A stretch of 64,000 nt of DNA from Cymbidium sinense (taxonomy: Eukaryota; Streptophyta; Magnoliopsida; Asparagales; Orchidaceae), in the NCBI GenBank assembly GCA_021442155.1, contig CM038222.1, forward strand, positions 17,329,908 through 17,393,907, in the 5' to 3' direction. Below are positions 23,475 to 37,148 of the stretch, piece after piece. Made by a program: the position numbers and the translations under genes. The stretch's first letter is position 1, and each line of letters opens with the position of its first letter. The notes beneath the pieces were generated by a model. It had not been told where the DNA came from. It ran no database searches and saw nothing but the letters and a program-made list of their open reading frames with translations.

Positions 23475-24458
23475 ATATTATAATACCATATATTAAAGGA
23501 TAATGTAGCATCATATATTTGAGCATGTAGTGATGTGTTTTAAGATGTCATAAGAAGTTTTGAAATGTTTAGGTATTATGGTGCCCTATAGTTTATATTA
23601 ATATAAATCATAATAATATTAATTTAATAAATCGAAGATAAAATTTGCTAAATTTGAAGTGGAATTAGTTGTAGTACCAAAGGTGTGCTTAATTAAAAAA
23701 GTAAGATTTTATGTTCAAAATAAATATTATATGTTGTAACATAGTATTGCATCATATATTATAATATATTGTTTCGCTCATTTTAAATTCTTTTAGTATT
23801 TTATAATCATGCAGTTGAGCCTACACTAGCATTATTTATAAAAATGTTGATTTAGACATTAAAATGGTGAAATTTGGCCAAATTCATAATAGGTAGAGCA
23901 TGACATCATAATATATTATTTTAATTTAAAACATGTAAATGATAGGAGTAAAATATGTAGTTTTTTATTCTTTTGACTAAGTTTATGATTTTTTATCTTA
24001 ACTAATCCCTTGTGATGTGATATGCAATATAATATAATATGTTATACTGTATTATAATATAGGATGCCATAACATAGTGTAGCATCATGCATTATAGCAT
24101 ACTATTGTGTATTACGCTTGTTGTTTAGCATTTTAGTTTATTATAGTATGATGTAGTAGAGTTTGTACTAGTATAATTCATAAAAATATTGATTTATATA
24201 GATGATGATTTTTGGAAATTTAAGGTAAGCTTTAGGGAGCAACATTGGGGGTGTGCTATGGTGTGTCATTTAATCAAAAGAATGGAATTTTACATCCAAA
24301 ATAAATGTTCATTTTTCAACCAAATTTTATAAATTTTTTGCTTAAAGTGATTCATTTTAAGGTGTAATTTAAGAAAATATATTATATGAAAAAATATTAA
24401 AATACAATGTACATAATAATATAACACAATACACAAACACACAATACACAATATAGAT

Positions 24459-24555
<97 letters not shown>

Positions 24556-25016
24556 TGTGGTGGTGTATTATTAAATGTTATTGTACATTTTAGTATGTTT
24601 TACTTTTTTTATAATACATTGGGTCAAAACTCACAAAAATGTTAATTTGAAGGTAGAGATGGAAGAATTTGGCCAAATTTATGGCACACACCAAGAAGCA
24701 ACACCAAAACTATTTTATTTTGTAGCATTTATAATAAAAAAATAACAATTTTACATTCAAAATGAACATTATTCATATTTTGAAAAAATTTTGTTATTTG
24801 TTCCTTTTAAGTGATTCTAATGAGGTGTAATGTTAAATAATATATTATCTTATAGCAAATTATAATATAACATCATATATTATAATATAATATAGTTTGT
24901 TAATTCACACTATAATATGTTTAGGATGACATTGTATAGTTAGTTTGAGCTTGCACCATCATAAATCATAAAATATTGATTACAATGTTAAGATGATGTA
25001 ATTTGAATGAATACAT
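23475..25016. repeat. AT-rich degenerate tandem array, copy 2
   Basis: Homologous along its length to 2139-3590, with the same GAATTTGGCCAAATT boxes (23875, 24667). The main length difference is a microsatellite expansion at 24461-24552. No coding potential is seen. Confidence 0.75.
24461..24552. repeat. Pure (AT)46 microsatellite
   Basis: Ninety-two bases of uninterrupted AT dinucleotides, preceded by an imperfect ACACAA/ATAGATAG stretch. The matching place in copy 1 (about 3108-3119) has only a few AT units, so the expansion is specific to this copy. Confidence 0.97.
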
Positions 25017-25630
25017 TATTAGGCTTTTGGTTGAAGTATTAAATGTGTGCATAAGAGAAGAAATAGGATTTGATGAGAATTCCATGTCAAGGACATGGAG
25101 GGATATCTGCTAGGGGATCACACATGCATTTGGACATGACATGTGAGTGGTCTATATCGAGGGAATAAAAGAAGAAATTATTATGGGGATAAGGTTTGAA
25201 TTTGATTTGATTTGATTATATGATTTGTGGAAGAAGAACCACAAGAGATAAGAATCTATAATCCACTAGGGATTAAGATAGAATTGACTTTAATTTATTT
25301 TATTTTAATTGATGTGGAGAGATATCTACTAGAGATATGCACTTGAGTCTAATAGGGATCGTGTATATGAATCTTCCACTAGGGAAGCAGGTTCGAGCTA
25401 TCTGCTAGGGATTGGGATTTGAGTTTGATTTCATAGATTTATTTGGGGATGTATCCATTAGGGATAAGAGTTTGGTTGGATTTCTTTGATAGACTCACTG
25501 GGAGTTGGTTTAATTTGGTTCAACTAGGAGGTTGGTTTTGAATTTGATTTGTTTGCTTGACTTGTTTATATATATGATTTGGGTCTCCATTGGGAAAAAT
25601 TAGATTGGGTTTAATTTAATCTGAGTTAAT
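25017..25630. repeat. Segment with repeated TCCACTAGGGA motifs, copy B
   Basis: Matches 3591-4209, with the same short phrase CCACTAGGGA in varied forms followed by TTTGAGTTTGATT. No gene. Confidence 0.7.
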
Positions 25631-27548
25631 GTATGGACCCTGTCGATGTGTGATGGATCCAATGAGAAGGGGCTATAACAGCCTTGACCTACCTTAAGTT
25701 TACAAATCCAAAGGGATAGTCTACGACTGCAGAGTAGAGCTAGCCAACCTAAAGGGTTGCCTTTCGATGTGTAACATCCATGCTAAGAATAAGGTGTAGC
25801 AAACTTTCATCTTCCAAAGTGAGGAACAACTCTTGGGGCGACCTATTGGATTTACAACAAATCGAACATGACCTAGGGTGATTATTGAATGAATGTTGTT
25901 GGGGACTTATGTCAACTCAAAAGTAGTCAGGATTAATTTTATCTTAATTTCATGTGATTTGATAAGGTTTGTTTGGTTTAGTTTGATTTTAAATTGAGGG
26001 CATATCCGCTAGGGATGTGACCTCTATCAAATTTGATAGATTTAATTTATGGACCATGTCAGTGTGCGATGGACCCATTGAGATGGAGCTATATCATACT
26101 TATTCTATCTCAGATTTATAAATCCAATGGGATAATCTACTAGTCATGGGGTAGATCTAGCCAACCTAAGGGGTTTCCTTTCAGTATGCAATGATTATGC
26201 TAGGAAAAAAGCATAGTAGACTTACATCTTCTAAAGTAGGGAACAACTGTTGGGGTGACCTGCTAGTAGCACAACAAATCAAACTCGATTTAGGGGTGAC
26301 TACTGAGTGAATGCCTCTAGGGATTTATATCAAGTCAAGAGTAGTCAGGCGATTCTTACAGGGAGTTTATCTGACACTACCCTAAAGATAGGATACCCAC
26401 TTTGGAAAACATACAACTACGGGTGTCCTCCTAATCCATAAGTGATTATATATTTTGTTTATGTGTTTTTGTGGACCTTGTTGGTGTGCAAGGGACCACA
26501 GTAAGAAGGGGATATGTCAGCCTTGACCTATCTCAGATTTAGTGGACCAAGGGAGAATCTGCACATCCACAGGATAGATTCTCCAACCATAGGTGTGGTT
26601 ATAAGGATAAGAAAATTGACCAATCTGATAGTAATCCTGGTAGTGTCTAAATGGGCTTGCAAAGGACGTGATCCAAATATAGTGCCCATGTGGAGATGCT
26701 CTGGGGGAGTTATCACGAGTCACGAAAAGAAAGCCTATAGGTGTACGGTGGCCAACTCAAGGAGAAAGCATAGCATACTTACATCTGTCATGACTGGTGT
26801 ATCTTAAGGTGCGAGAACCAACCAATCTAAGGTGTATCCATCAACATTAGTGGTGTATCCATCAGTATAGTGAGAACCAACCAACCTAAGGTGCCCGTCG
26901 GTGTGCAATGATTGATCTGGAAAGAATGTGTGTAGGTTTACAATGTTTCAAGTAGAACTGATCTTCAGGAGAGTCTATCATTGGTGGGGTAGATGCTATC
27001 TAACCTAGAGTGACTACTAAGCAGGGGGCCCGCAAGGAAAGACTAGGCCCAGACTTGAAGTAGTCAAGAAGGAAGGAGCTGCCAGGGGACTTATCTTAAA
27101 CCTCAAATATACTCAACGAGTTAATGCATGAAGGGTAATCCATGAAGAAAGCATAACAGACTCACATCCTCTTAAATAAAGCCAACATAAAGTAGCTTAC
27201 TGGCCATGTAGTAAGCCTACCAAACTAAAAAGGCACTCATTGATGTGCAGTGGCCAAATAAGAAAGAAAAGTGTAGCAGACTTACATCCTCTAATGCAAG
27301 AAGACCATTGGGGTGACACACTAGTAGGGTAGCACGTCAGCCTGACCTAGAGCAGCTACAGAGTGAGTGTCACTAGGGGCATTATCTCAACTCAGAGTAG
27401 CCTGAGATAAAATATATGTGTTTTTTATATTTTAATGTGTAGTTTGTGTTTGTGTTGTGTCGCTGAAGGATAAGATGCGACTAAGGTTTCTTACACTTAC
27501 CCTAAACACATCATGGAAAATTCATAAATAAGAACACTTTCAACATGG
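25631..27548. repeat. Ladder of degenerate tandem repeats, copy B
   Basis: Same ladder as 4210-6130, with units carrying AGCAAACTTTCATCTTCC-like and GGGGCGACCTATTGG-like boxes. It ends in CAACATGGAAGAG, where copies A and C run on into integrase DNA. Here it is interrupted by the 13.9-kb insertion, and integrase sequence resumes at 41497. Confidence 0.8.
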
Positions 27549-27553
27549 AAGAG
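27549..27553. repeat. Target-site duplication, left (AAGAG)
   Basis: AAGAG here and at 41497-41501 flank the 13.9-kb insertion. The unoccupied sites in copy A (6145-6149) and copy C (50535-50539) have AAGAG once, followed by ATTCAATT or ATTGAATT. Five bases is the usual length for LTR-element integration. Confidence 0.85.
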
Positions 27554-30500
27554 TGTAGTGTTTATTTTTGAAGTTTGTTCATGTGTGTATATATGAGGGG
27601 ACATCACTCAGATCTCAGGATGCACTTATTGAGGTGATTGGTTATGATATCAAGGAATAGTGTACTATCTCGAGAGATAGAAGTCACTACCCTATGATAG
27701 ACTTAATCACCTAATAAGGACCCCTAAGGCTTGATTGGTCTTCAAATATACCAGGGATTTTTCCTCTATTTTACATGAAAAAGTAAAGCAATATTTATTT
27801 AAACTAGGTTCATTAAGTTTTCTATGGAGGCAAGTCTCCATAATTAATTACATCTTAAGAAAAATGAATCCCTTAAGAATACTCTCAATTAAAGTAGGTG
27901 ATTATTATCTCTGAAGAATTCAAAGATAGGCTATCAAAGGATTGGTTGTACTTTAGAAAATCAAGTGGGACAGATAAAAAGAGAGAGTTATTATTGATGC
28001 TAAAGGAGATGAGTACGGAGTCCTCATGATACTAGGAAGCCTAGTGAGCACTCTAATCTATCCTATGGTTGGGCTTTATATATTTGAAATTGAGGAGATT
28101 TATTTATTTAAGTTGAAATTTTATTAGAATACAAGATTGTGGAAATTCCTAAGAGGTGAGGATTTATGCTTGTATCCCATAAAGGAAAATAGCAACCTTA
28201 GATCTTGAATCTAGGAAGCTTTAGTGAGGGCCAAAGCATGACTTAAATCTAAGGCAAAAATTGGTATATGGTATGGTTTATATTCTACCCAATTGCTTGA
28301 CTTATAACTACCTCAATGGTAACTAGCTAACTCCTCAGATGCTTTAAAACTATGTAGAAAAGTCTTATGCTTTTTTTCAAGATGGCTAAGCTATTATTAT
28401 TTAGAAAAGAGAATGAGTCCTTAAACCCACTCCCTAAGAGACTAGAGCATGTGGGGCATGAATAATGACTTAAATATAATACAAATTTTTATAAGAATTC
28501 ATTTAGTTTAGGACTCTTTATTTTGGTAGAGGCTATGGGATTTTGTATGCTTAAATGCATGAGTTGGTTATGGGCCAAATCAAAAGGGGAAGAGGTGTAC
28601 TTTCATCATAGGCTCTTAAAGGTTTATCCCATTCTATAACAAAGATGGAAGCCCTCTCTTAACAAGAGTGAAACAAGTGGTTATGCATAATATTAAACAT
28701 ACAACATCCAGCTAAGGGGTTGCTAAATATTTTATTATCTTGATTTAATACCTTTGTTTTTGTATGAGGTTGTGAGTTATTTTAATTGTTTAGTTATGAG
28801 TTGTTAATAGGATAAAAAATTTATTTTTATCCTAAGAGCCTAATCACATCCAAGCCATACAAAAATTACCAATCATAAATAAAGTATGAAAAGGCATGCT
28901 TTTTCTAATGCATAAGTTAAACAAATCATCAAACAATTTTATAAAGCTATCCTAAAAGAATAAAAGCTCAATGCAGTCGAGCACCACCTTATAACCCAAA
29001 AAGAAATGTGGTAGCCAAACTCAACCATTATGCAACTCATATTATAAGAAAATAATTATAATTAAGAGTAATGAATCTTATGGGGGTCTTCATTCTTCAT
29101 TCTTCTTTCTTCATTTGATTTGCTTCATTTCTTTCTTCCTTTTGGATTGATTAAGATATGCTTACTCCAAAAGCATCACATGGTACATAAGACTTAGTCT
29201 TATAACCAATGCTAATCCTAATCCCCCATAACACTCATCCTAATACTAATGAAAAATTACTTTAAAAGTAGGAAAATAAATCTAGCTACACTTGTGAAAT
29301 AAATGTTAGCTAAACACACCATACAACCCAAGCAGTTATATGAAAAATTTGGGCTTAGCACCTCACATATGGGTAACAAAGCCCACATGTCCTAACTTGA
29401 GTTATACTTAGGGGCTAAGCAACCTGCATAGTAAAAGCATTTATATTTTTATTATGATGACCCATTAAGCTCAACCCCTGCAGAAAATATGATTTGGCTA
29501 ATATCAGCCTAACATCCAGACTACACACATATACCCAAATATCCAATCTAAAATAATACATCACAAAATAAACATACATCAAACCATACACCGCCCTAAC
29601 ATAAAGCTAGAAATGGTGACTTAGTCTAATGTGTGTGAATTAAAGCTTATGTGGTATGTCCTAACTAAGCTTTAGAGTTATAATTTTGCTAAGTGTGGAG
29701 GATTTAATTTATAAAGGGTTGATTTCTCTTTAAATGATTTAATTGATTTGAAGATTTTACTTAGTGTTTACTTTTGTTTCATATGGCCTACACTTAGCAA
29801 CTAAGTGTTATAAAGAGAAGAAAGAGAGGGAATCTCTCTTTCACCCCTACCTTAAGTCAATTCTAAAGTAAGTTAATTAATCAATTTCTTTTAGTGAATG
29901 GCTTATTATGTGTTTTAATTAATCCTAAGTTTAGCAAAACTCTAAATGACTTTATGCAGTAAGAAAGATATCTTAAGATTAATTAGAATGGATTACTATC
30001 ACATAACACATGTTCATTCATTTCTTTCCATCATGTATATCATGCATATGAGTAAATCTTCAGCATATTTATACATGCAATTTATATTTCTAACACACTT
30101 GAATAATAAATGCAAAGTAGTGTGTTTGAAATTTAAATGTTTCATTTGATTGAATTATGAATGCATGATTTTTTAATAGAATAGAGGAATTTATCATCCC
30201 TTAGCTAGATACACATTCATATGTATAAAAATTTTAAGTGAGTATGTCACTATTATTTTTTGCACCAGGGGTGTAAGATATAAGACCTACTTAGGGCTAC
30301 TTAAAGCCTCGCAGCCCTGGGGTGTCCAAACTAATATATCACTTTTATTAGATACATGCAAATTTATTAGCAACTATAAGGATAAGAAAAACCATGCAAA
30401 AGTTATGTTTGATTTGTTTGACTTATGATTCTTATTCATTGGCCACATCACACATTCACATGTATAAGAGTTTTAAGTTAGTACAGTGCCATTTTTTTTT

Positions 30501-32524
30501 CTGCACCAGGCTGTAAGGAACAAGACCTACTTAGGGCTACTTAAAGCCTCACAACCCTGGGGTGTCTAGACTAATATACCACTTTGCTCAGATACAGATT
30601 AATGTATAAAAAGAACCACAAGAAGAAGAAGTCATGCAAGAAGTCATACTTGATTTGATTATATGATTTACATATGTGATATGAAATTCTTCCTGAGTAT
30701 TAATATGGAAATGATTAGGAATTGATTTAGACAAATGTTGTGTTCTTTTCAAATGAACTATACATTTGTAATTCCTATGTAAATCCATATAAAGTAAGGA
30801 AAGATAGCTTCATATTGCACATTTTATATTATCAACACATGCAAGCTTATAGCTATTTGTAATTAACATCACTCCATTCATTATAATTGATTTAAGATCT
30901 CTTTTTTAAAAAAACAATAACATTTGATTTAATAGTGATAATAGCCACACTTATTTTAATTAAATCAACACATGCAATTAGACATAAAAGAAACCATTTC
31001 ATTTAGTTAATTTTAAAAGAAATGAATACATGATTACATATGGAAAGCAATATTTAACATAATTGGAAAGATGTAAAGGGACATAAACACATAACCTCAT
31101 TCATTCCAATTAATTCCAAAGGATAATCATACTAAATAAAGCCACTTAAAATAAACCAAAATTCTTTAATGAGATTTCTTTTTTTATGTTTGATTTGAGT
31201 TAAGGAAAGTGAAATAGGTTTTCTGGTCCTAATCCCATTCACCATGTGTGAGTTAATTTTTGGTTCATGGAAGAAGTAATTAGGTTGATTTTTATGGTTT
31301 AATTAAGTTAGGGTATAAATTAAGTGGATTAATTAACCTTTACCTACATTACCTTAAGTTAATTAACTAATCAATAATGAACCAATATGATATGCAACCA
31401 CATGGAAAAGTAAATTAGTAATGCTCCTAAGAAATGAAAGGGTCCTAATGCAATTGGCTCATAGTAAATAATTAATTAAGCTTAAGGGATCTCACTAAAC
31501 TACTTTTATTATTTTCTCACACATGTGAGCTAACCATAATTTCATTATCTCCCCCTTTGGGTTATTGAGCACCCAAAGAGCTACACAAGATAAAAAATAG
31601 AGAAAAAGATTCAATTGAATTAATTTAGCTTAACCAATCAAAATGAGATGGGCTTAGAGAAAGAGATAAAGAAGGGAGCCAAAGTCTCAACCCCTAAATC
31701 CTTTTAATTAATTAATTAAGGTTCAGGTATAATTTGGATTTTGATTAATCTTAATAATTGATTAATTAAGGCATGTTAATTAATTAATTATTTAAGAGGG
31801 ATTAGGGAAGACTTAAGGAAAATATTGGAAGAGGGAGTCCTAATCCATTTCCCTAAACTTCATCACCATTAATAAAGGTTAATAAGCTTAATTGATTTAA
31901 TTTACTATTTATTTCCTTAATTATCACTAATTATATTAAGAAAGTGATTAAGGCTTAATACAATGGTTTCCCTAATTAAGCAACCAATAAAATCTTAGAA
32001 AAATAGGGGAGGTAGAGGTCATCTCCCTAAACATGCATAGAAAGTTTAAGAATAATTGGATGGCTAATTAGAAAGTGATTAGACTAATTATATTTTTAAT
32101 TAAACCTTAATTAAGCTAAATCCACTATTCAAGATCAATAATAAATAATTTTCCTAGATTCTACTTTGAAATAACTTTAAAATGAGCCTAAGTTTGTATT
32201 TTTTAGATTTTTTTATAATTAGATATGAATTTAGGAAGTTTTAGGATTAAAACAAACAAATTAATTAGCCCTAATTAAAGCCTTAATCTGATCGGACTAT
32301 GTGGCGGCTAACGCAGCACGCTTTCCATGTGCCGCAATGGGATTCACTATTTAAGTTATCACATCCAAGTGTTGACTCAGATGGTGATGCATGTGTTAAC
32401 TCCATGGACCGTCCGATCTAAGATCGGATGACCATAATTAAACCCACAATTTTGTGGGATTAATTAGGAGCTCTAAGCATGATTAGTTCAGGACCATCCA
32501 TTGTAATCACATGGGATGGACGGC
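27554..32524. repeat. Direct repeat copy 1 (4.97 kb) inside the 13.9-kb element
   Basis: Starts TGTAGTGTTT and ends GGATGGACGGC. It aligns with 32525-37148 throughout, for example ACATACAACATC.AGCTAAGG near 28700 and 33728, and ACCTACTTAGGGCTA near 30285 against 35308. It holds a private internal duplication of 239 bases (30211 and 30450). No open frame is shared between the two copies, so I see no gene. Confidence 0.85.
30211..30688. repeat. 239-base tandem duplication inside direct repeat copy 1
   Basis: ACACATTCAT.TGTATAA, the CACCAGG box and GACCTACTTAGGGCTACTT occur twice, 239 bases apart (30211 and 30450). Direct repeat copy 2 has them once, near 35241-35345. Confidence 0.85.
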
Positions 32525-35500
32525 TGTGGTGTTTTTTCCTCAAACTTTGGAAATTTTAAAAAATAAAATGTATATATTATGTTGGGACACAACGTAGATC
32601 CACATATGTACTCATTAGGGTGATCGGGTGTGACATTGAGGAATAATGTACTTTCTGAAGAGATAGAAGCCACCATCATATAATGGACCTAATCACCTAA
32701 TGAGGACTCCTAAAGAAAATAGGTCTTCGAATGTACCATAGATCTTTCCCCTACTTTACATGGAAAAATAAAGTAGGGTTTATTTTAAACTGGGTTAGTT
32801 AAGTTCCCTATGGAGGCAAGGCCCTATAGTTAATTACATCTTAAGGAATGGGATTCCTTAAAAATACTCTCAATTAAGGTAAATGATCATTATCTCCAAA
32901 GATTTCAAAGATAGGACTATCAACAAATTGGTTATTTTTGGAAAATCAAGTGGGATTGATCAAAAGGAGGGAGTTATTATTGAAAACAAAGGGAGATGAG
33001 TAGGGGATGCTGACAATGCTAGGAAAGCTAGCGAGCATCCCAAACTATCCTAAGGTTGGGCTTTATATTTTTAAATTTTGAGAAGAATTATTTGTTTGAG
33101 TTGAATTTTTATTAAAAATTGAGGGCTTACAATTCCATAATACAAGATCATGGAAATGCCTAAAAGGTGAGGATTTATGCTTGTAGCTCGTAAAGGGAAA
33201 CAACAATCTCAGATCTTAAATATAGGGAGCTTTGGTGAGGGCCAAGGCATGACCTAAATCTAAGGTGAAAATGGGTATATGGTTTACCTCCACAAGTGAG
33301 AATAAACCACCCTACTGTTTGACTTACAATTGCTTAGGGGGTGGCTGCCAACTAACTCCTCCAACGATTTTAAATACATGTAGGAAAGTCTTATTCTTTG
33401 CAAGATAGCTAGGTTGTTGTTCATTTAGAAAGAAGACTAAGTCCTTAAACACAATCCCTAAGAGACTAGATCATGAAGGGCATGAATAAAGACTTAAATC
33501 TAATGCAAATTATTGTTAAGTTTTATTTCCCTTTTTGGACAATTTATTTGACACATGCTATGAAATTTAATATGCCTAATGTAAGAGAAGATTAATTATA
33601 GGCTAAAATTAGCAAGAAGGAGGAGTGTTTCCACCATGGCTCTTAAAGGTCAAGCCATTTTCTCTAGCAAAGGTGAAAGCACTCCATTAGCAAGAGTGAA
33701 GAAATATATTTTTATGCATGATGTGAGACATACAACATCTAGCTAAGGGGTTGCTAAATATTTTATTATCTTGATTTATGTCCTAGGCTTTAAGTGAGAT
33801 TATGAGTTGTTAATTTTAATTTTGAGTTCATTAATTTGATAGAAAATTTATTTTCCCAAAGAGTCTAATTGCATTCAGGCCATTCAATAACCATCAAGCA
33901 CTTAAAAAACTAGGAAAATCATGCCATTTCTAATGTACAAGATAATCAAACATAAAATAATTTTATAAAGCTAGGGCAAAAGAATAAGAGGCTGACGTGG
34001 TCGGGCTTTACCGCACAAACCCAAGAAGGAAAATGGGTAGCCAAGCTCTACCCTTATACAACCCGGATTACAAATGAATAATTTTAATCAAAAAGGAATT
34101 CATGTTATGGGGTCTTCATTCTTCAATTCTTCATTTCTTCTTTTGTTCTTTTCTTTCTTTCTTCATTTGACTTGGGATGTAATTTACTCCAAGGCTTCAC
34201 ATGGTACATAAGACATAGTCTTATGACCAATGTTCACCTTAATTCCCCCATAACATTCATTGTAAATATTAATCTCAAATATTACATTAAAAATGGGAAA
34301 GATAAATTGAATTAAACTCTGAAAATAGAGATTAGCTTAACATACCACACAACCCAAGTAGTTATAAGAATAATTTAGAGTTAGCACCCCACACATGGGC
34401 AACCAAGTCCACTATCCTAGTTTGGATCTTGCTTAGGGGTATAAGCAACTTGAATAGAAAAAAGCATTTATATTTTTATTATAGTGTCCCTTAAGCACAA
34501 TCCATTGTAGAAGACATGATTAGGCTAAGATCATTATATCATCCAATCTATGCAGATGCACCCTAACATCCAATCAAAAAAATATTATATCATAAAATAA
34601 AATTAGGCATCAAATCATGCACCACTCTAACATAGAGATAGAAATGGTGACTTAGCCTAATGTGTGTGCCTTTTAAGGCTTGTGTGGCATGCCTTAACTC
34701 AACTTTAAGGTTAGAATTTTCTAAGTATGAAGGATTCAACTTAGAGGGTGGTTTCATTTTAAGTGATTTAGTTGATTTGTCAATTTTTTTTGGTGATTTT
34801 ATTTGGTTTGAATGAACCTACACTTAGTTACTAATCATTGTAAAGAGTAGAAAAGAGAAGAGAACTTCTCTTTCATCTCTACCTTAATTGATTTATAAGG
34901 TAGATTCATTAATGATTTTTTCTTTAATGAATGTTTTATTATGTGTTTTAATTAATCCTAAGTTTATATTCTCTCTAAATAAACCTATTCAATAAGAAAT
35001 GCATCTTAGGATTAGTTAAGGTGAATTACTATCACATAACACACAACCATTTATTTCTTTTCAACATGTATAACATGCATATGAATAATCTTAAGCATAT
35101 CTATACATGCAATGCAAATTTTAGCACACCTTGATGATGAATGTTAAGAGATATTACTTAAGAAAATTTAGATATTCCATGAATGCATGTTTTTCTTATT
35201 ATGTAAAAAAGGGGAGATTTCTTATCCATTAACAAAATGCACAATCACATGTATAAAAGATATAAGTGAGTATGACGCCATTATTTTCTACACCAATGGT
35301 GTAATGTACAAGACCTACTTGGGGCTATTTAAAGCCTCACAACCCCGGGATTTCTAAACTAATATACCACTTTTCCTAAATACATGTAAATGTACAAAAA
35401 GGAAACTAGTGGATGAAGAATCATGCAAAAGATTTTGTTTGGTTTGGTTGTGTAATTTACATGTGTAAATGTGAAGATCCTTATTAAGTCATAACATAGA

Positions 35501-37148
35501 AGTGTATAAGAATATATTTAAGCAAGTGTTATGTCCTTTTCAAATGAACTATACACTTTACAAATCATATTCAAATCCATGTTAAGAGAAGAGAAGAAAA
35601 TCACATAATAAACATCTTATGCTATAATCACATGCAAGCTTATAAGTACTTATAAGTAGCATTACTTCATTTATAATCTTTGATTTATAAGTTTTGAAAA
35701 TACTTTTTTGGTTTAATAGTGATAATAGCCACTCATATTCTTACTTTAGACAAAACATGCAATTTGACATAAAGGAAACATTTTATTTAAATTGATTTTT
35801 CAAAAGAGATGAATGCATAATTTCATATGGCAAACAACACTTAGCAGGCATGAAAAGAAATAAAGTGATGTAAGCATATGACTTCATTCACCCTAATTAA
35901 ATCCAAAAGACAATCCTATGAAATTAGATAATTTAAAGTGAATCAAAATTCTTTAAAGAGATTTTTATTTTTTGAATTTGATTTTGATTTTACTTAGGAA
36001 AAGTGAAAAGAGTTTGTTGGTCCTAACCCATTTCCCTCATTTGTGAATTGATTTAGTTTAATTTTAGAATAATTAGATTAATTTTATGTTTTATTTAGGT
36101 TAAGGTGTGAATTAAATCCATTAATTACCCCTTACTTATACCACTTTAACATGATTAACCAAACAATTATGAGCCAGCATGTCAACTACATGAAATTTAA
36201 ATTAGCAATGCACCTAAGAAATAAAGTGGCCTAATACAATTCGCTCACAATTATTGATTAATTAACCTAAAGGGTTTTTTTATTAAGTACTTTCATAACC
36301 TTCCCACACATGTGAGTTGGATATGATTTTCTCAAACTTACCTTAGGCTTTTGAACACCTAAGGGTCTACCCAGCAAGAGATTGATTAACTCTAGATTGA
36401 TTTTGAAATTTTGATTAAACTAATTAAGTAGATCATTAGTGGATTAATCTTTAAGTATGTTTAGATTAAAGAAGAAAGGGGATTTAGGAAATAACTTAGG
36501 AAAATATCCCAAACCAATTCCAGAAACCTCCTCCTTACTTAAATAATGTTTAATTATCTCAATTAAGGGATTAATAACTATTCATATGCTTAATTACTCT
36601 TAATTACATTAAGGGGATACTTAGGGGTTCATTAATTAATTTCTCAAATTAACTCATTGATAAATTCCAAGAAAATTAAGGGAGGTAGAAGTAATCCCAT
36701 TAAACATGTTTGAGAATTTTGGAATTAATTAATGAAGTAATTGAGGAGTAATTAAGGTGATTAAATTTTTAATTAAATCCTAATTAAGTAAAATTCACTA
36801 TTTAAAATAAATTAGAAATAATTTTATTGGATTTCCCTTTAAAATACCTTCAAATTAAGCCAACATTCATATTTTTTGGATTTTTCTATATTTAATATTG
36901 ATTTTATAAAGTTTTTATGATTAATGGATAATTAACTAGCCTAATTAATTAACTAATCCCATCGGCGCCACATGGATTGTTGTCTCGGTTTTACACTTGG
37001 CGATGGGACCGCATTGGTGGGACGCTTTCCTCGCTCTCGATCAAGGATCAGATGGCTAAGATTAATCTCATGGTTCTAAAGGGTTTAATCAGAGATCTAA
37101 CGTGATTAAATCACAACCGTCCATCCAAAACATGTGGTATGGATGGTG
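32525..37148. repeat. Direct repeat copy 2 (about 4.6 kb) inside the 13.9-kb element
   Basis: Starts TGTGGTGTTTTTTCC, the counterpart of the element's left end, and follows copy 1 head to tail. It runs to about 37148 (CATGTGGTATGGATGG). The divergence is substantial, so the duplication is old. Both copies end in a GC-richer stretch (32281-32530 and 36958-37150), the least AT-rich part of the repeat. No gene is seen. Confidence 0.85.

Noticed and set aside
30588..30788. Small open frames in 28-37 kb as genes
   Set aside because: None is kept open in the sister repeat copy, and the base composition is that of non-coding AT-rich DNA.
27554..37148. The two 5-kb direct repeats as the LTR pair of a standard element
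   Set aside because: They abut with no internal region between them, and the second copy does not end at the element's right border or next to a target duplication.
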